A DNA stretch of 64,000 nt, from contig JBOEGS010000001.1 of assembly GCA_050633545.1 (NCBI GenBank), positions 310,001 through 374,000 on the forward strand, written 5' to 3'. The first letter of the stretch is position 1; each line of letters opens with the position of its first letter. Below the pieces are notes generated by a model. It saw only the letters and a list, made by a program, of their open reading frames with translations, was not told where the DNA came from and made no database searches. Below are positions 1-8,357 of this stretch, in pieces. The stretch comes from Litorivita sp050633545 (GTDB lineage: Bacteria; Pseudomonadota; Alphaproteobacteria; Rhodobacterales; Rhodobacteraceae). The position numbers and the translations under genes are program-made.

Positions 1-230
1 CTGCGGTGATTGGCGAACAATTGCCCGGTCACGGCACGATCTACATGGGCCAGACGCTCAAATTCCTCGGCCCCGTGCGCCCTGGTGATGTGGTCTATGC
101 CGAGGTCAAGGTCATCGGCGTCGATTATGCCAAGCGCCGCGTGCAGCTGGATTGCATCTGCGAAGTCGACGGCAAAAAGGTTCTGGCCGGCGAGGCCACG
201 GTTCTGGCGCCCTCGCGCAAATTCGACTGA
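1..230 (+). CDS. MaoC-like hydratase, C-terminal part (cut by window edge)
   Basis: Only the last 75 or so codons are visible; the reading frame is open to the left edge, so the true start lies outside. The visible part contains the pattern GHGTIYMGQ and the PGD turn (LGPVRPGDVV) followed by two long beta strands and a short basic tail, which is typical of the C-terminal half of MaoC / (R)-specific enoyl-CoA hydratase hot-dog proteins. The catalytic Asp/His pair of the family would be upstream and cannot be checked. Substrate therefore cannot be assigned; a role in fatty acid or polyhydroxyalkanoate metabolism is only a family-level guess. Confidence 0.75.
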   Translation, partial: AVIGEQLPGHGTIYMGQTLKFLGPVRPGDVVYAEVKVIGVDYAKRRVQLDCICEVDGKKVLAGEATVLAPSRKFD

Positions 231-270
231 CTCTGGCGCATGGCGGCGCGCCCTCTTGCGCCGCCCTCCC

Positions 271-288
271 CTGCCCGCCCGAGGGCAG
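271..288. repeat. short GC hairpin downstream of the MaoC-like gene
   Basis: CTGCCC and GGGCAG pair across a 6-nt loop, 40 bases after the MaoC-like stop codon. There is no following T-run, so it is at best a weak terminator. It is followed directly by the 28-bp direct repeats. Confidence 0.4.
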
Positions 289-295
289 GTTTGCA

Positions 296-357
296 CCCTA
301 TCGCTTCGCTACCTGAGGGCTTGTTCGTGCCCTAACGCTTCGCTGCTTGAGGGCTTG
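296..357. repeat. two imperfect 28-bp direct repeats, 34-bp period
   Basis: Copy one is 296-323 and copy two 330-357, differing at 4 positions. Both begin CCCTA, contain CGCTTCGCT and end TTGAGGGCTTG or CTGAGGGCTTG, so each copy can fold CCCT against AGGG. They sit between the MaoC-like stop and the ribF start. The origin is unknown. Confidence 0.7.
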
Positions 358-389
358 CGCGCGCCGCTTTCGGGCGCTAACCCTGCCCC

Positions 390-1328
390 ATGCGCATCAT
401 CCGAGACTATCACTTCGTATCCGAAACCGACCGCGGCGCCTCTGCCGCGATTGGCAATTTCGACGGCGTCCATCTGGGCCACCAATCGGTCATCGACATT
501 GCCCGCCGCGAGGGCGGCAAAATCGGCGCGCCCTTGGGGGTGATGACCTTCGAGCCGCATCCACGCCAATATTTTGCCCCTGACGCGCCTGCTTTTCGGT
601 TAATGGGCCGCGCGGCGCGGGCGCACCGGCTAGAAAAACTCGGGGTCGAGCGGCTTTATGAGCTGAATTTCAACGCCGCCCTTTCGGCGCTCAGCCCCGA
701 AGATTTTGCCCGCAAGGTGATCCACGAGGGGCTGGGCCTGCGCCATGTGGTGGTCGGGGCCGATTTTTGCTTTGGCAAGGGCCGCGCCGGAAATGTCGAG
801 GATCTTCAAGCCTTTGGCGCGAAACTGGGCTTTGGCGTCAGCATTGCCGAATTGCTCGAAGGCCATACGGGCGAGGTCTCTTCGACCGCGATCCGCACCG
901 CGCTGAGCGACGGGCGTCCGCGCGACGCGGCGGCGATGCTGGGCCACTGGCACCGCATCGAGGGCAAAGTCGTCGGCGGCGAGCAGCGCGGGCGCGAGCT
1001 TGGCTATCCCACCGCCAACATGAATATCACCGGATTGCACCAACCCAAATTCGGCGTTTATGCGGTTCTGGTCGATGTGCTCGAAGGCCCCCATAAGGGC
1101 ACCTATCACGGCGCGGCCTCGCTTGGCGTGCGGCCGATGTTTGACGGCGAAATCCCGAACCTTGAAACCTATATCTTTGATTTCAAAGGCGATCTTTACG
1201 GCACCCCGCTCTCGGTCGGGCTTGTCGATTTCCTGCGGCCCGAATTGAAGTTCGACGGGCTGGAGGCGCTGATCAAACAGATGGACGCGGATTGCCGTGA
1301 GGCGCAGCAGATTTTGGACGCGCTATGA
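390..1328 (+). CDS. ribF: bifunctional riboflavin kinase / FAD synthetase
   Basis: A 312-residue protein of normal family length that makes FMN from riboflavin and ATP and then FAD from FMN. The N-terminal nucleotidyltransferase domain carries GNFDGVHLGH at residues 22-31, and the C-terminal flavokinase domain carries the GYPTAN motif near residue 205. The start ATG at 390 gives MRIIRDY, the usual beginning of alphaproteobacterial RibF. Its stop overlaps the ycgN start (ATGA), so the two genes are translationally coupled and probably form an operon with ltaE. Confidence 0.95.
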   Translation: MRIIRDYHFVSETDRGASAAIGNFDGVHLGHQSVIDIARREGGKIGAPLGVMTFEPHPRQYFAPDAPAFRLMGRAARAHRLEKLGVERLYELNFNAALSALSPEDFARKVIHEGLGLRHVVVGADFCFGKGRAGNVEDLQAFGAKLGFGVSIAELLEGHTGEVSSTAIRTALSDGRPRDAAAMLGHWHRIEGKVVGGEQRGRELGYPTANMNITGLHQPKFGVYAVLVDVLEGPHKGTYHGAASLGVRPMFDGEIPNLETYIFDFKGDLYGTPLSVGLVDFLRPELKFDGLEALIKQMDADCREAQQILDAL

Positions 1329-1795
1329 GCGAGCCGATCGACCGCTCCGGTTTGCGCCCGAAGTTTTGGGAGACCGTGCGCCCCGACCGGATGACGCAAA
1401 AGGAGTGGGAGGCGCTGTGTGACGGCTGCGGCAAATGCTGCCTCAACAAGCTCGAAGACGAGGACACGGGCGAGGTCGCCCTGACCCGTATCGCCTGCCG
1501 GCTTCTGGACGATGCCAGCTGCCATTGCAGCCAATATGACATCCGCCATCAATTCGTCCCCGAATGTATCGTGCTCTCGCCCAAGAACCTTGATCAACAT
1601 GCCTACTGGATGCCGCAAACCTGCGCTTACCGTTTGATTTGGCAAGGAAAACCCCTGTTCGATTGGCATCCGTTGATCACCGGCGATCCCGAAAGCACCC
1701 ACCGCGCGGGCGTGTCGATGCGGGGCCGCACCCTGCCCGAATTCGAGGTCCATGAGGACGATTGGGAAGACCATATCATTGAGGAGCCGATCTGA
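1325..1795 (+). CDS. YcgN family cysteine-cluster protein (UPF0260)
   Basis: 156 residues. An N-terminal CDGCGKCC cluster (about residues 37-44) is followed by further Cys residues (CRLLDD, CHCSQYD, PECIVL), the pattern of the YcgN / YkgJ zinc- or iron-chelating family. The molecular function of the family is not established. ATGA overlap with ribF upstream and TGATG overlap with ltaE downstream make it the middle gene of a tight three-gene unit. Confidence 0.85.
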   Translation: MSEPIDRSGLRPKFWETVRPDRMTQKEWEALCDGCGKCCLNKLEDEDTGEVALTRIACRLLDDASCHCSQYDIRHQFVPECIVLSPKNLDQHAYWMPQTCAYRLIWQGKPLFDWHPLITGDPESTHRAGVSMRGRTLPEFEVHEDDWEDHIIEEPI

Positions 1796-2841
1796 TGTTT
1801 TTTGCCTCTGACAACGCAGGCCCCGTGCACCCGTCGGTTATGGAGGCTTTGGCCGCTGGCAACGCCGGATATGCCCCCTCTTACGGCGCCGATCAGACCA
1901 TGGCCGAGGTCACGGCGCGGCTGCGCGAGCTCTTCGAAGCCCCCGAGGCGGCGGTCTATCTGGTGCCCACGGGAACGGCGGCAAACGCCTTGGCTCTGGC
2001 GACGCTAAGTGACCCGTGGCAAACGGTTTTTTGCTCTTCTGTGGCGCATATCCACGAGGATGAATGCAACGCGCCGGAGTTCTATTCGGGCGGGGCGAAG
2101 CTGACGCTTGTGGGGCGTGGCGACAAGATGGGCGCCGAGGAGTTGCACGCCGCCATCGCGGGCGAGCAGACCCGCGGCGTGCACGGGCCGCAGCGCGGAC
2201 CGGTGTCGATCACGCAGGTGACCGAGCGCGGCACGCTCTATTCGCTCAGTGAGTTGCGCGGACTTTGCGATGTGGCCAAGGGCTTTGGCCTGCCCGTGCA
2301 TATGGACGGCGCGCGCTTTGCCAATGCGCTTGTGGCGCTGGGGTGCACGGCGGCGGAAATGACGTGGAAAGCGGGCGTGGATGCGGTGTCTTTTGGCGGC
2401 ACCAAGAACGGGCTTATGGGCGTCGAGGCGGTAATTTTCCTTGATCCTTCAAAGGCTTGGGAGTTCGAGCTGCGCCGCAAACGCGGGGCGCATCTCTTTT
2501 CCAAACACCGTTATCTGTCGCTGCAGATGCGGGCCTATCTGGAGGGGGATTTGTGGATCGCTCTGGCGCGCAAAGCCAATGACAATGCCGCCTATCTGGC
2601 CGAAGGATTGCGCCAGATCGAAGGCACCTCCTTTGTTTACGAGCCGCAGGCCAATATGATTTTTTGCGCCTTCTCGCGCGCCGCGCATCAGCGTTTGCAC
2701 GATGCGGGCGCGGCCTATTATGTCTGGTCCGGCAGCCTTGAGGGCGCGGATCCGTCAGAGCCTCTGGAGGCGCGGCTGGTGTGTGACTGGGCGATCGAGC
2801 GGGCGCAGATCGACGCGTTTTTGGACGTTTTGCGCGGCTAG
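1795..2841 (+). CDS. ltaE: low-specificity L-threonine aldolase
   Basis: A 348-residue fold-type I PLP enzyme that cleaves L-threonine or L-allo-threonine to glycine and acetaldehyde. The N-terminus FASDNAGPVHP, the HMDGARFANA segment (residues 169-178) and SFGGTKNG with the PLP lysine at residue 204 are all family hallmarks. Its ATG overlaps the ycgN stop by one base. Related beta-eliminating lyases share the fold, but the HMDGAR and GGTKNG contexts favour threonine aldolase. Confidence 0.9.
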   Translation: MFFASDNAGPVHPSVMEALAAGNAGYAPSYGADQTMAEVTARLRELFEAPEAAVYLVPTGTAANALALATLSDPWQTVFCSSVAHIHEDECNAPEFYSGGAKLTLVGRGDKMGAEELHAAIAGEQTRGVHGPQRGPVSITQVTERGTLYSLSELRGLCDVAKGFGLPVHMDGARFANALVALGCTAAEMTWKAGVDAVSFGGTKNGLMGVEAVIFLDPSKAWEFELRRKRGAHLFSKHRYLSLQMRAYLEGDLWIALARKANDNAAYLAEGLRQIEGTSFVYEPQANMIFCAFSRAAHQRLHDAGAAYYVWSGSLEGADPSEPLEARLVCDWAIERAQIDAFLDVLRG

Positions 2842-2871
2842 GCGGCGCGGGTTCGCGGCGCAAAACCCGCT

Positions 2872-2926
2872 GTCTGTATCGCGTCGGTATTTTGTCGGTA
2901 TTGCGTCGGTGGCGGATCGGTTTTTG
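2872..2926. repeat. 11-bp-period GTCGGT repeat array, locus A
   Basis: Five consecutive 11-bp units start at 2872, 2883, 2894, 2905 and 2916. The core is GTCGGTAT plus three variable bases; the first unit has GTCTGTAT and the last is degenerate (ATCGGT). The array lies between two convergent genes, ltaE and the alpha/beta hydrolase. Related arrays are at 39062-39105 and 52120-52152, with a variant at 20353-20397. Confidence 0.85.
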
Positions 2927-3005
2927 GCGCGGCGGGCGGGCGGCGCGGCTCTGATACAGGCCTGATGACCCGCCTCTGTGGCCCCGCCCGTTATCACCCG
3001 CCTTC

Positions 3006-3845
3006 TCAGGACCCGCCGAACAGATGCGCGCGCAGGGCCTGCGCCACGGGGACCGGATCGGTGATCGGGGCCATATGGCCGCCTTGCACTTGCACCCGTT
3101 GCGCGCCCTTGATCCGCCGTTTGAGCCCCTCGTTGATCGTGGCGATATGGGGCGAGCTTTGCGCCCCGTCGATGAGCAGAACCGGCAGGTCGAGCCGCTC
3201 CAGCGCGCCGGAGGCAATCATGCCGGAGCGGTCGTCATAGATCGCGGGGGCGACGGCAGAGATGGTATGGATTTGCTCGATCATCCGCGCGCGCGCCTCG
3301 GGCGCGAGGCTGTCCCACGGACGCCCGTCGCCCCATGCGCCGACAAACGCCTTGGCCGCCGCCGCATCGTCGCCGCGCGCCACGGCGGCGCGATACTCTG
3401 CATTTTGCGCCTCATGCTCGGCGCGCGCATCGGGGTCGTCGGCGTAATAGATGGCGAAATACACCGGTTCGATCATCGTCAGGCTGCGGACTTTTTCGGG
3501 ATGCTCCACCGCCAAACGCAAGGCCACCGTCGCGCCGAAACTATGGCCGATCACATCGACCGGACCGTCCAGAACGGGGGCCTCTTCCCCCGCCTGCGCG
3601 GTCCAGAAATCTTCGGCCATCGCCATGGTGAGGTCCTGCAGATCGCCGCGCCGGTCCCATCGGGCGCTTTTGCCGTGACTGGGCAAATCAAAGGCCGTCA
3701 TGGTCAGATCGTCTTTGAAATGCTCGGCCACGCCCGCCCATGCGCCCGAGCTGGCCAAGGAGCAATGGATCATCAAGGCCGCGCGCGGCCCATGGCCGAA
3801 CTGGCGCCAGTGGGTCGCGTGCCCACCGCGAATATCATGCGGCAT
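3006..3845 (-). CDS. alpha/beta hydrolase
   Basis: A 279-residue alpha/beta-hydrolase-fold protein. The nucleophile elbow GHSFGA has Ser102; a candidate acid is the Asp in LLIDGAQ near residue 225 and the His in GGHMAPI near residue 257 completes the triad. The cap region is Ala/Arg/Asp rich. No signal peptide is present. Its ATG overlaps the stop of the upstream DsbA-like gene (TGATG), so the two are coupled; this hints at shared metabolism of an aromatic or thioester substrate, but the substrate cannot be read from sequence. Confidence 0.85.
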   Translation of the reverse strand: MPHDIRGGHATHWRQFGHGPRAALMIHCSLASSGAWAGVAEHFKDDLTMTAFDLPSHGKSARWDRRGDLQDLTMAMAEDFWTAQAGEEAPVLDGPVDVIGHSFGATVALRLAVEHPEKVRSLTMIEPVYFAIYYADDPDARAEHEAQNAEYRAAVARGDDAAAAKAFVGAWGDGRPWDSLAPEARARMIEQIHTISAVAPAIYDDRSGMIASGALERLDLPVLLIDGAQSSPHIATINEGLKRRIKGAQRVQVQGGHMAPITDPVPVAQALRAHLFGGS

Positions 3846-4444
3846 CAGAGCTTTCCGGACAGGTGCAAATCAAGGTCTTCGAGACGGTCCTGACCCCAGA
3901 AATTTTGCCCCGTATCAACCACATAGAAGGGCGCGCCGAAGACGCCGTCGCTGACCGCATCCTCGAGGTTGCGCGCATAGGTCTCGGCGCCGGCCAGCAA
4001 TCCGCTATCGGCCAGCGCGGGGTCAAAGCCGGCGCTTTGCAACGCCTCGCGGATCACCTCATCTTGCGAAATGTCGCGCTCTTCGGCCCATGTGGCGCGC
4101 AAGATGCTATGGGTCAGCGCGCCCAGATCGCCGCCGCCTGCGGCCTGTGCGGCGATGATCGCATAAGACGCGGGCGCGGCATTGACCGGCCAATGGGCGG
4201 GGCGCAAGTTGAAGGCCATATCGTTCTTGCGTGCTTGGCGCGGCAATTCTTGCGCCCGATACTCCAGCCGCGCGGGATGGCGGTCCGCCGGTTTGACCCC
4301 GCCGGTGCGCCCGAAGGCGCTGAGCAAATCGAAGGGTTTATAGGTGACATCTGCGCCGTGACGGGCGGCAATGTCTTCCATACGCGTGCCTGCCAGATAG
4401 GCATAGGGCGACAGAACCGAGAAATAGTATTTTATTGCGGGCAT
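3845..4444 (-). CDS. 2-hydroxychromene-2-carboxylate isomerase / DsbA family
   Basis: About 199 residues of the thioredoxin-like GST-kappa / HCCA isomerase family. The N-terminal YYFSVLSPYAYLAG holds the Ser-Pro-Tyr that replaces the CxxC of true DsbA, and FGAPFYVV near the C-terminus is the usual cis-Pro segment. ATG at 4444 (MPAIKYYF) is preferred over the upstream ATG at 4477 because homologues begin at this strand; a GGAGGA lies 12 bases upstream. It is translationally coupled to the hydrolase. Such enzymes isomerise glutathione adducts in aromatic degradation, though many family members have no proven substrate. Confidence 0.8.
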   Translation of the reverse strand: MPAIKYYFSVLSPYAYLAGTRMEDIAARHGADVTYKPFDLLSAFGRTGGVKPADRHPARLEYRAQELPRQARKNDMAFNLRPAHWPVNAAPASYAIIAAQAAGGGDLGALTHSILRATWAEERDISQDEVIREALQSAGFDPALADSGLLAGAETYARNLEDAVSDGVFGAPFYVVDTGQNFWGQDRLEDLDLHLSGKL

Positions 4445-4557
4445 TTTGCGACGCACTCCTCCGGATAGCTTTGCCACAGGTTAAGGCCATGCTAAGCCGT
4501 GTCAACGGCGCGATTCTGCCATGCGCCGATCACACATGCGCCGGGGACAAATCGCAC

Positions 4558-5574
4558 ATGCCAAGCACCACCGAACCGAAAATGATTTCAGGCACAGCCA
4601 ACCTGCCGCTGGCCAATGCCATCACCCGCCGCATGTCGATGCACCGCGGGCGCAACGTCGGATTGGTGGATGCGCGGGTCGAACGCTTCAACGACCAGGA
4701 GATTTTCGTCGAGGTCTACGAGAACGTGCGCGGCGAGGATATGTTCATCATCCAATCGACCTCGCGCCCTGCGAACGATAACCTGATGGAATTGTTGATC
4801 ATTTCGGACGCTTTGCGCCGCTCGTCGGCCAGCCGCATCACCGCCGTGATCCCCTATTTCGGCTATGCCCGCCAAGACCGCCGCACCAAGGCGCGCACGC
4901 CGATTTCGGCCAAACTGGTCGCAAATATGCTGGTCGAGGCGGGGATCGAGCGGGTTTTGACGCTCGACCTGCATGCGGCGCAGATCCAAGGGTTTTTCGA
5001 CATTCCGGTGGACAACCTTTACGCCTCGCCGATCTTTGCGCTCGATATCAAAGAGCAATTCAAAGGCGCGCTGGAGGATGTGATGGTGGTTTCGCCCGAT
5101 GTGGGCGGCGTGGCACGGGCGCGCGAATTGGCCAAGCGGATCAACGCCCCGCTCAGCATCGTCGACAAGCGCCGCGAGAAGCCCGGCGAGATTGCGGAAA
5201 TGACCGTAATCGGCGATGTCAAAGGCAAGAAATGTTTCATCGTCGATGACATGTGCGACACGGCGGGCACCCTGTGCAAAGCTGCCGAAGTTCTGATGGA
5301 GAACGGCGCCAGCGAGGTGCACGCCTATATCACCCACGGCGTGATGTCCGGCCCTGCGGTGGAGCGGGTGACCAATTCGGTGATGAAATCCTTGGTCATC
5401 ACCGATTCCATCGAGCCGACCGAAGCGGTGAAGAACGCGCCCAATATCCGCATTCTGCCGACCGCGCCGATGTTTGCGCAGGCGATTTTGAACATCTGGA
5501 GCGGCACCTCGGTCTCCTCCTTGTTCGAGACCGAAACGCTTGAGCCGATTTATGAAGGCGCGTTCAAGACCTGA
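4558..5574 (+). CDS. prs: ribose-phosphate pyrophosphokinase
   Basis: 338 residues. It makes PRPP from ribose 5-phosphate and ATP for nucleotide, His, Trp and NAD synthesis. Visible signatures are RFNDQEIFVEV, YFGYARQDRR, the DLHAAQIQGFFDIPVDNL signature and the PRPP-binding loop IVDDMCDTAGTL. Start ATG at 4558 (MPSTTEPK) is preferred over the in-frame ATG at 4435 because it gives the normal length and homologous N-terminus. It is monocistronic, ending at a UUCG-loop terminator. Confidence 0.95.
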   Translation: MPSTTEPKMISGTANLPLANAITRRMSMHRGRNVGLVDARVERFNDQEIFVEVYENVRGEDMFIIQSTSRPANDNLMELLIISDALRRSSASRITAVIPYFGYARQDRRTKARTPISAKLVANMLVEAGIERVLTLDLHAAQIQGFFDIPVDNLYASPIFALDIKEQFKGALEDVMVVSPDVGGVARARELAKRINAPLSIVDKRREKPGEIAEMTVIGDVKGKKCFIVDDMCDTAGTLCKAAEVLMENGASEVHAYITHGVMSGPAVERVTNSVMKSLVITDSIEPTEAVKNAPNIRILPTAPMFAQAILNIWSGTSVSSLFETETLEPIYEGAFKT

Positions 5575-5601
5575 GGTCTGCGCCGCGCGACACGCATTTG
5601 G

Positions 5602-5625
5602 GGGCTGCCTTCGGGCGGCCCTTTT
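5602..5625 (+). terminator. UUCG-tetraloop terminator of prs
   Basis: GGGCTGCC (5602-5609), loop TTCG, GGCGGCCC (5614-5621), then TTTT. It is an 8-bp stem with one G-U pair, closed by the very stable C(UUCG)G tetraloop, 27 bases after the prs stop. Confidence 0.8.
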
Positions 5626-5764
5626 GCGTTTCGGGTGTGGTTCGGGATGGGTTTGCGGCAAGGCGCGCATGGGGATTGCGGGCGCGATCGCGTTTGGACA
5701 GATGCGCCTTCGGCGAGATTCTTTAGCGAGCCGGAAAAGCGCGCGGACGCTGGGCAGGGCGGCG

Positions 5765-6652
5765 TCAGTCGCGCAGGCTCAGCGTATGTTCGCGCAGCCA
5801 CGCCATAAAGCCGCGCGGATCGCTGTGCAGGCGCTCCATCTGCGCGTCGGTGAGCGGCGCGCCGACGATGGGCGATTGCGGTTTGTTGAGCGAATGGACG
5901 ATCTCGTGCAGCAACAGCCCTTGGCGCAGGGTCGCCGAGAGGCGGTTGGCCATTTGATACCAGCGCGAATTGGCACCGGTGAAGAAGATCGGCACGACCC
6001 GCGCGCCCGAGCGGCGGATCAATTGCGCGGTGAAAACGTTCCATTCGGCTTCGACGGCGGGGCCGAACATGGTTTTGGAGGCGGCCACAACGCCGGAGGG
6101 AAAGAGGCTGATCAAGCCGCCCTCCTTGAGATGGGCCATGGCTTTGGCGCGCATTTCCACCGATTTGCGCTGCGCGTCCTCTTCATGCGGAAAGGGCACG
6201 GGGATCATATAAGAGGAGGCCACCTCGTCGATGCCGGTGAGCAGCGCGCGGGTGAGGATTTTGTAATCGGGACGCACGCGGCCGATCAGATCGGCAAGGA
6301 TCATGCCGTCCACCATGCCGTGCGGGTGGTTGGCCACCACCACGACGGGGCCGTCTTTGGGGATATTGGCCAATTGCTCGGCGGGGGTCAGCAGATCGAT
6401 CCCCATGGTCCCCAGCGCCGCGCGCCAGAAGGCTTGCCCCGTGGGGGCGCCGTCGCGTTCGAATTGCCGCACCAGACGCAGGATGGTCAATTTACCGGTC
6501 ATCCATTCCATCGTGCGAATAGCGGTGGATTTGAGCGGGCTGTCAAAAGAATTGGCATAGGTCAGCGAGCGCCGGTCATAGGTCGTAAAGGTGACCGTTT
6601 CGGGCACCTGAGGCGGCTTTGCCGCGCCGGATTGATGAGAACTCTCTACCAC
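5765..6652 (-). CDS. lysophospholipid acyltransferase family protein (PlsC-like)
   Basis: 295 residues. VANHPHGMVDGM near residue 105 is the NHPxGxxDG variant of the acyltransferase HX4-5D motif, and LFPSGVVAAS is the substrate/product block (EGTRS equivalent). The visible start is GTG at 6652 just after ptsH. The family transfers acyl chains to glycerol- or ornithine-type lipids; this particular acceptor is not known. It lies last in the minus-strand run from chvI to ptsH, so it may be co-transcribed with the PTS genes. Confidence 0.8.
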   Translation of the reverse strand: MVESSHQSGAAKPPQVPETVTFTTYDRRSLTYANSFDSPLKSTAIRTMEWMTGKLTILRLVRQFERDGAPTGQAFWRAALGTMGIDLLTPAEQLANIPKDGPVVVVANHPHGMVDGMILADLIGRVRPDYKILTRALLTGIDEVASSYMIPVPFPHEEDAQRKSVEMRAKAMAHLKEGGLISLFPSGVVAASKTMFGPAVEAEWNVFTAQLIRRSGARVVPIFFTGANSRWYQMANRLSATLRQGLLLHEIVHSLNKPQSPIVGAPLTDAQMERLHSDPRGFMAWLREHTLSLRD

Positions 6653-6667
6653 GTTGCCCCGATGTGC

Positions 6668-6946
6668 CTACATGTCTTCGCCAAAGCGGTCCGCGACAAG
6701 CGTTTCCAGCGCATCGGCCAGAGCGACGGCGTCGGGGCCGGTCGTTTGGACGTCAATAGTGGTTCCCTTAGCGGCTGCCAACATCAAAAGCCCCATGATG
6801 CTGTCGCCCGAGGCGCTGTTGCCGTCATGGGAGACTTCAGCGCGCGCGTCAAAGGCTTCGACCACTTCGACGAATTTGGCCGAGGCGCGCGCGTGCAGAC
6901 CTTTGACATTGACGATGGGCATATGGCGGGTAACGGTATCGGACAT
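6668..6946 (-). CDS. ptsH: HPr phosphocarrier protein
   Basis: 92 residues. GLHARA carries the phosphorylatable His18, and GDSIMGLLML carries Ser49, the position phosphorylated by HprK. No sugar-specific EIIB/EIIC gene is nearby, which points to a regulatory (non-transport) PTS, as is common in alphaproteobacteria. It lies 6 bases downstream of the EIIA-Man gene and shares a locus with hprK, its kinase. Confidence 0.93.
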   Translation of the reverse strand: MSDTVTRHMPIVNVKGLHARASAKFVEVVEAFDARAEVSHDGNSASGDSIMGLLMLAAAKGTTIDVQTTGPDAVALADALETLVADRFGEDM

Positions 6947-6952
6947 AAAACT

Positions 6953-7345
6953 CTACTCTGTGCTAATGTTCTGGCTGTCAATATATTTGCGTCCCGCTTC
7001 CATGGCGGCGCGCACGGCGTCGCCGACGGAAAGCTGGCGCGATTTCGCCAGTTTGATCAGCATCGGAAGATTGGCGCCGTATAGGATGCGGCGGCCTTCG
7101 GGGGCGCAGGCCAGAAGCGACAGGTTCGAGGGCGAGCCGCCAAACATATCGGTCACCACAACAACGCCGTCGCCGGTATCGACCTCATTGGCGGCGATGC
7201 AAATCTCGGTCTCTTTGCCCGAGCGGTCGTGATCGGCCTCGATGGAGATGGCGCGAATGCCGCGCTGTGTGCCGACGACATGCTCGATGGCGGCCAGATA
7301 CTCCTTGGCCAGCCCTCCATGCGCGACAATAACGATACCGATCAA
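6953..7345 (-). CDS. PTS EIIA component, mannose-type (regulatory)
   Basis: 130 residues. MIGIVIVAHGGLA holds the phospho-acceptor His9, and VVVVTDMFGGSPSN is the EIIA-Man signature. The start is TTG at 7345, overlapping the rapZ stop as TTGA; no ATG gives the conserved N-terminus. It receives phosphate from HPr. With no EIIB/C partner nearby, a signalling rather than sugar-uptake role is likely. Confidence 0.9.
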   Translation of the reverse strand: MIGIVIVAHGGLAKEYLAAIEHVVGTQRGIRAISIEADHDRSGKETEICIAANEVDTGDGVVVVTDMFGGSPSNLSLLACAPEGRRILYGANLPMLIKLAKSRQLSVGDAVRAAMEAGRKYIDSQNISTE

Positions 7346-8325
7346 GCCTGCGGTTCCCCAGTTTGTTGCACGCCCTGCGCGCCCTGTTGCGTTGGAGCGA
7401 GACCGCCCAAGCGCCGCTCTATTTCGCGGTGCCTAATTGACACTTGCCAGCCGTTCTGCGCAAGGGCCTTTGCAAGTGTTTCCGTCAGGGCAACCGAACG
7501 GTGTTGCCCCCCCGTGCAACCAAAGCCGATGGAAAAATGCGCCTTGCCCTCTTCGATATAGGCAGGCAGCAGCATTTGCGTCAAATCGAGCACTTTTTCA
7601 AAGAAGCTGTCAAAGCGTTTGTCGGCGCGCACATAGTCGGCGACCGCAGCATCGCGCCCGTCCAGCCCGCGCAATTCGGGGCGCCAATAGGGGTTTTGCA
7701 AGAACCGCCCGTCAAAGACCATATCCATGCCGCGCGGCAATCCGCGTTTGTAGGAAAAAGAATTGATCGAAACGGCCAGCGTCTGGCCCTTGGTGGTGGC
7801 AAAGAGGCGTTCGATCTCGGCGCGCAAATCATGCGGGGTCAAATCCGAACTGTCGATCAGGATATCGGCGCGCGCACGGATCGGGCCGAGCAGGTCCAAT
7901 TCGCGCTCCACCCCCTGCGCGGCACTTTCGGCGGGGGCCAAAGGATGGCGGCGGCGGGTTTCGGAAAACCGGCGGATGAGCACATCGGCGCGGCAATCAA
8001 GGTAGAGCACCTCGAGCGGCGCGGCGCCGTCATTGGCGGCAAACCCGTCGATAAAGGCGATCAGCGCATTGGTGGAAAAATCGCGGTTGCGCACGTCTAT
8101 GCCGATGGCCAATGGCCGGTCGACCGCGCCGTCCAAAAGCCGCGGCATCAACGTGAGCGGCAGGTTGTCGATCGCCTCATATCCGAGGTCTTCGAGCGCG
8201 CGGATCGCCGTGGTGCGCCCTGCCCCCGAGGGGCCGGTCACCAGAACCAGCCGCTTGCGCGCGCTGGCGGCCGCTGCCTCGGCCTCGCTCTTGTCTGCTG
8301 CCTTCGTGTCACTGGCTTGCGCCAT
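7342..8325 (-). CDS. rapZ: RNase adapter protein RapZ
   Basis: About 327 residues. The Walker A loop GPSGAGRTTA follows a low-complexity N-terminus, with the C-terminal signature FSIGFGCTGGQHRSV. In Enterobacteria RapZ binds a small RNA and delivers it to RNase E; in alphaproteobacteria it is mainly known as the PTS-linked yvcJ-type P-loop protein. ATG at 8325 has an AAGGA 9 bases upstream; a TTG at 8361 overlapping the hprK stop (TTGA) is the alternative start. Confidence 0.9.
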   Translation of the reverse strand: MAQASDTKAADKSEAEAAAASARKRLVLVTGPSGAGRTTAIRALEDLGYEAIDNLPLTLMPRLLDGAVDRPLAIGIDVRNRDFSTNALIAFIDGFAANDGAAPLEVLYLDCRADVLIRRFSETRRRHPLAPAESAAQGVERELDLLGPIRARADILIDSSDLTPHDLRAEIERLFATTKGQTLAVSINSFSYKRGLPRGMDMVFDGRFLQNPYWRPELRGLDGRDAAVADYVRADKRFDSFFEKVLDLTQMLLPAYIEEGKAHFSIGFGCTGGQHRSVALTETLAKALAQNGWQVSIRHREIERRLGGLAPTQQGAQGVQQTGEPQA

Positions 8326-8357
8326 ATCGCCTTGTCCTTGGCTTTTGGTCCGCGCGG

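Noticed and set aside
2872..2926. CRISPR array at the 11-bp repeats
   Set aside because: Units are only 11 bp with no unique spacers, and no cas genes are present.
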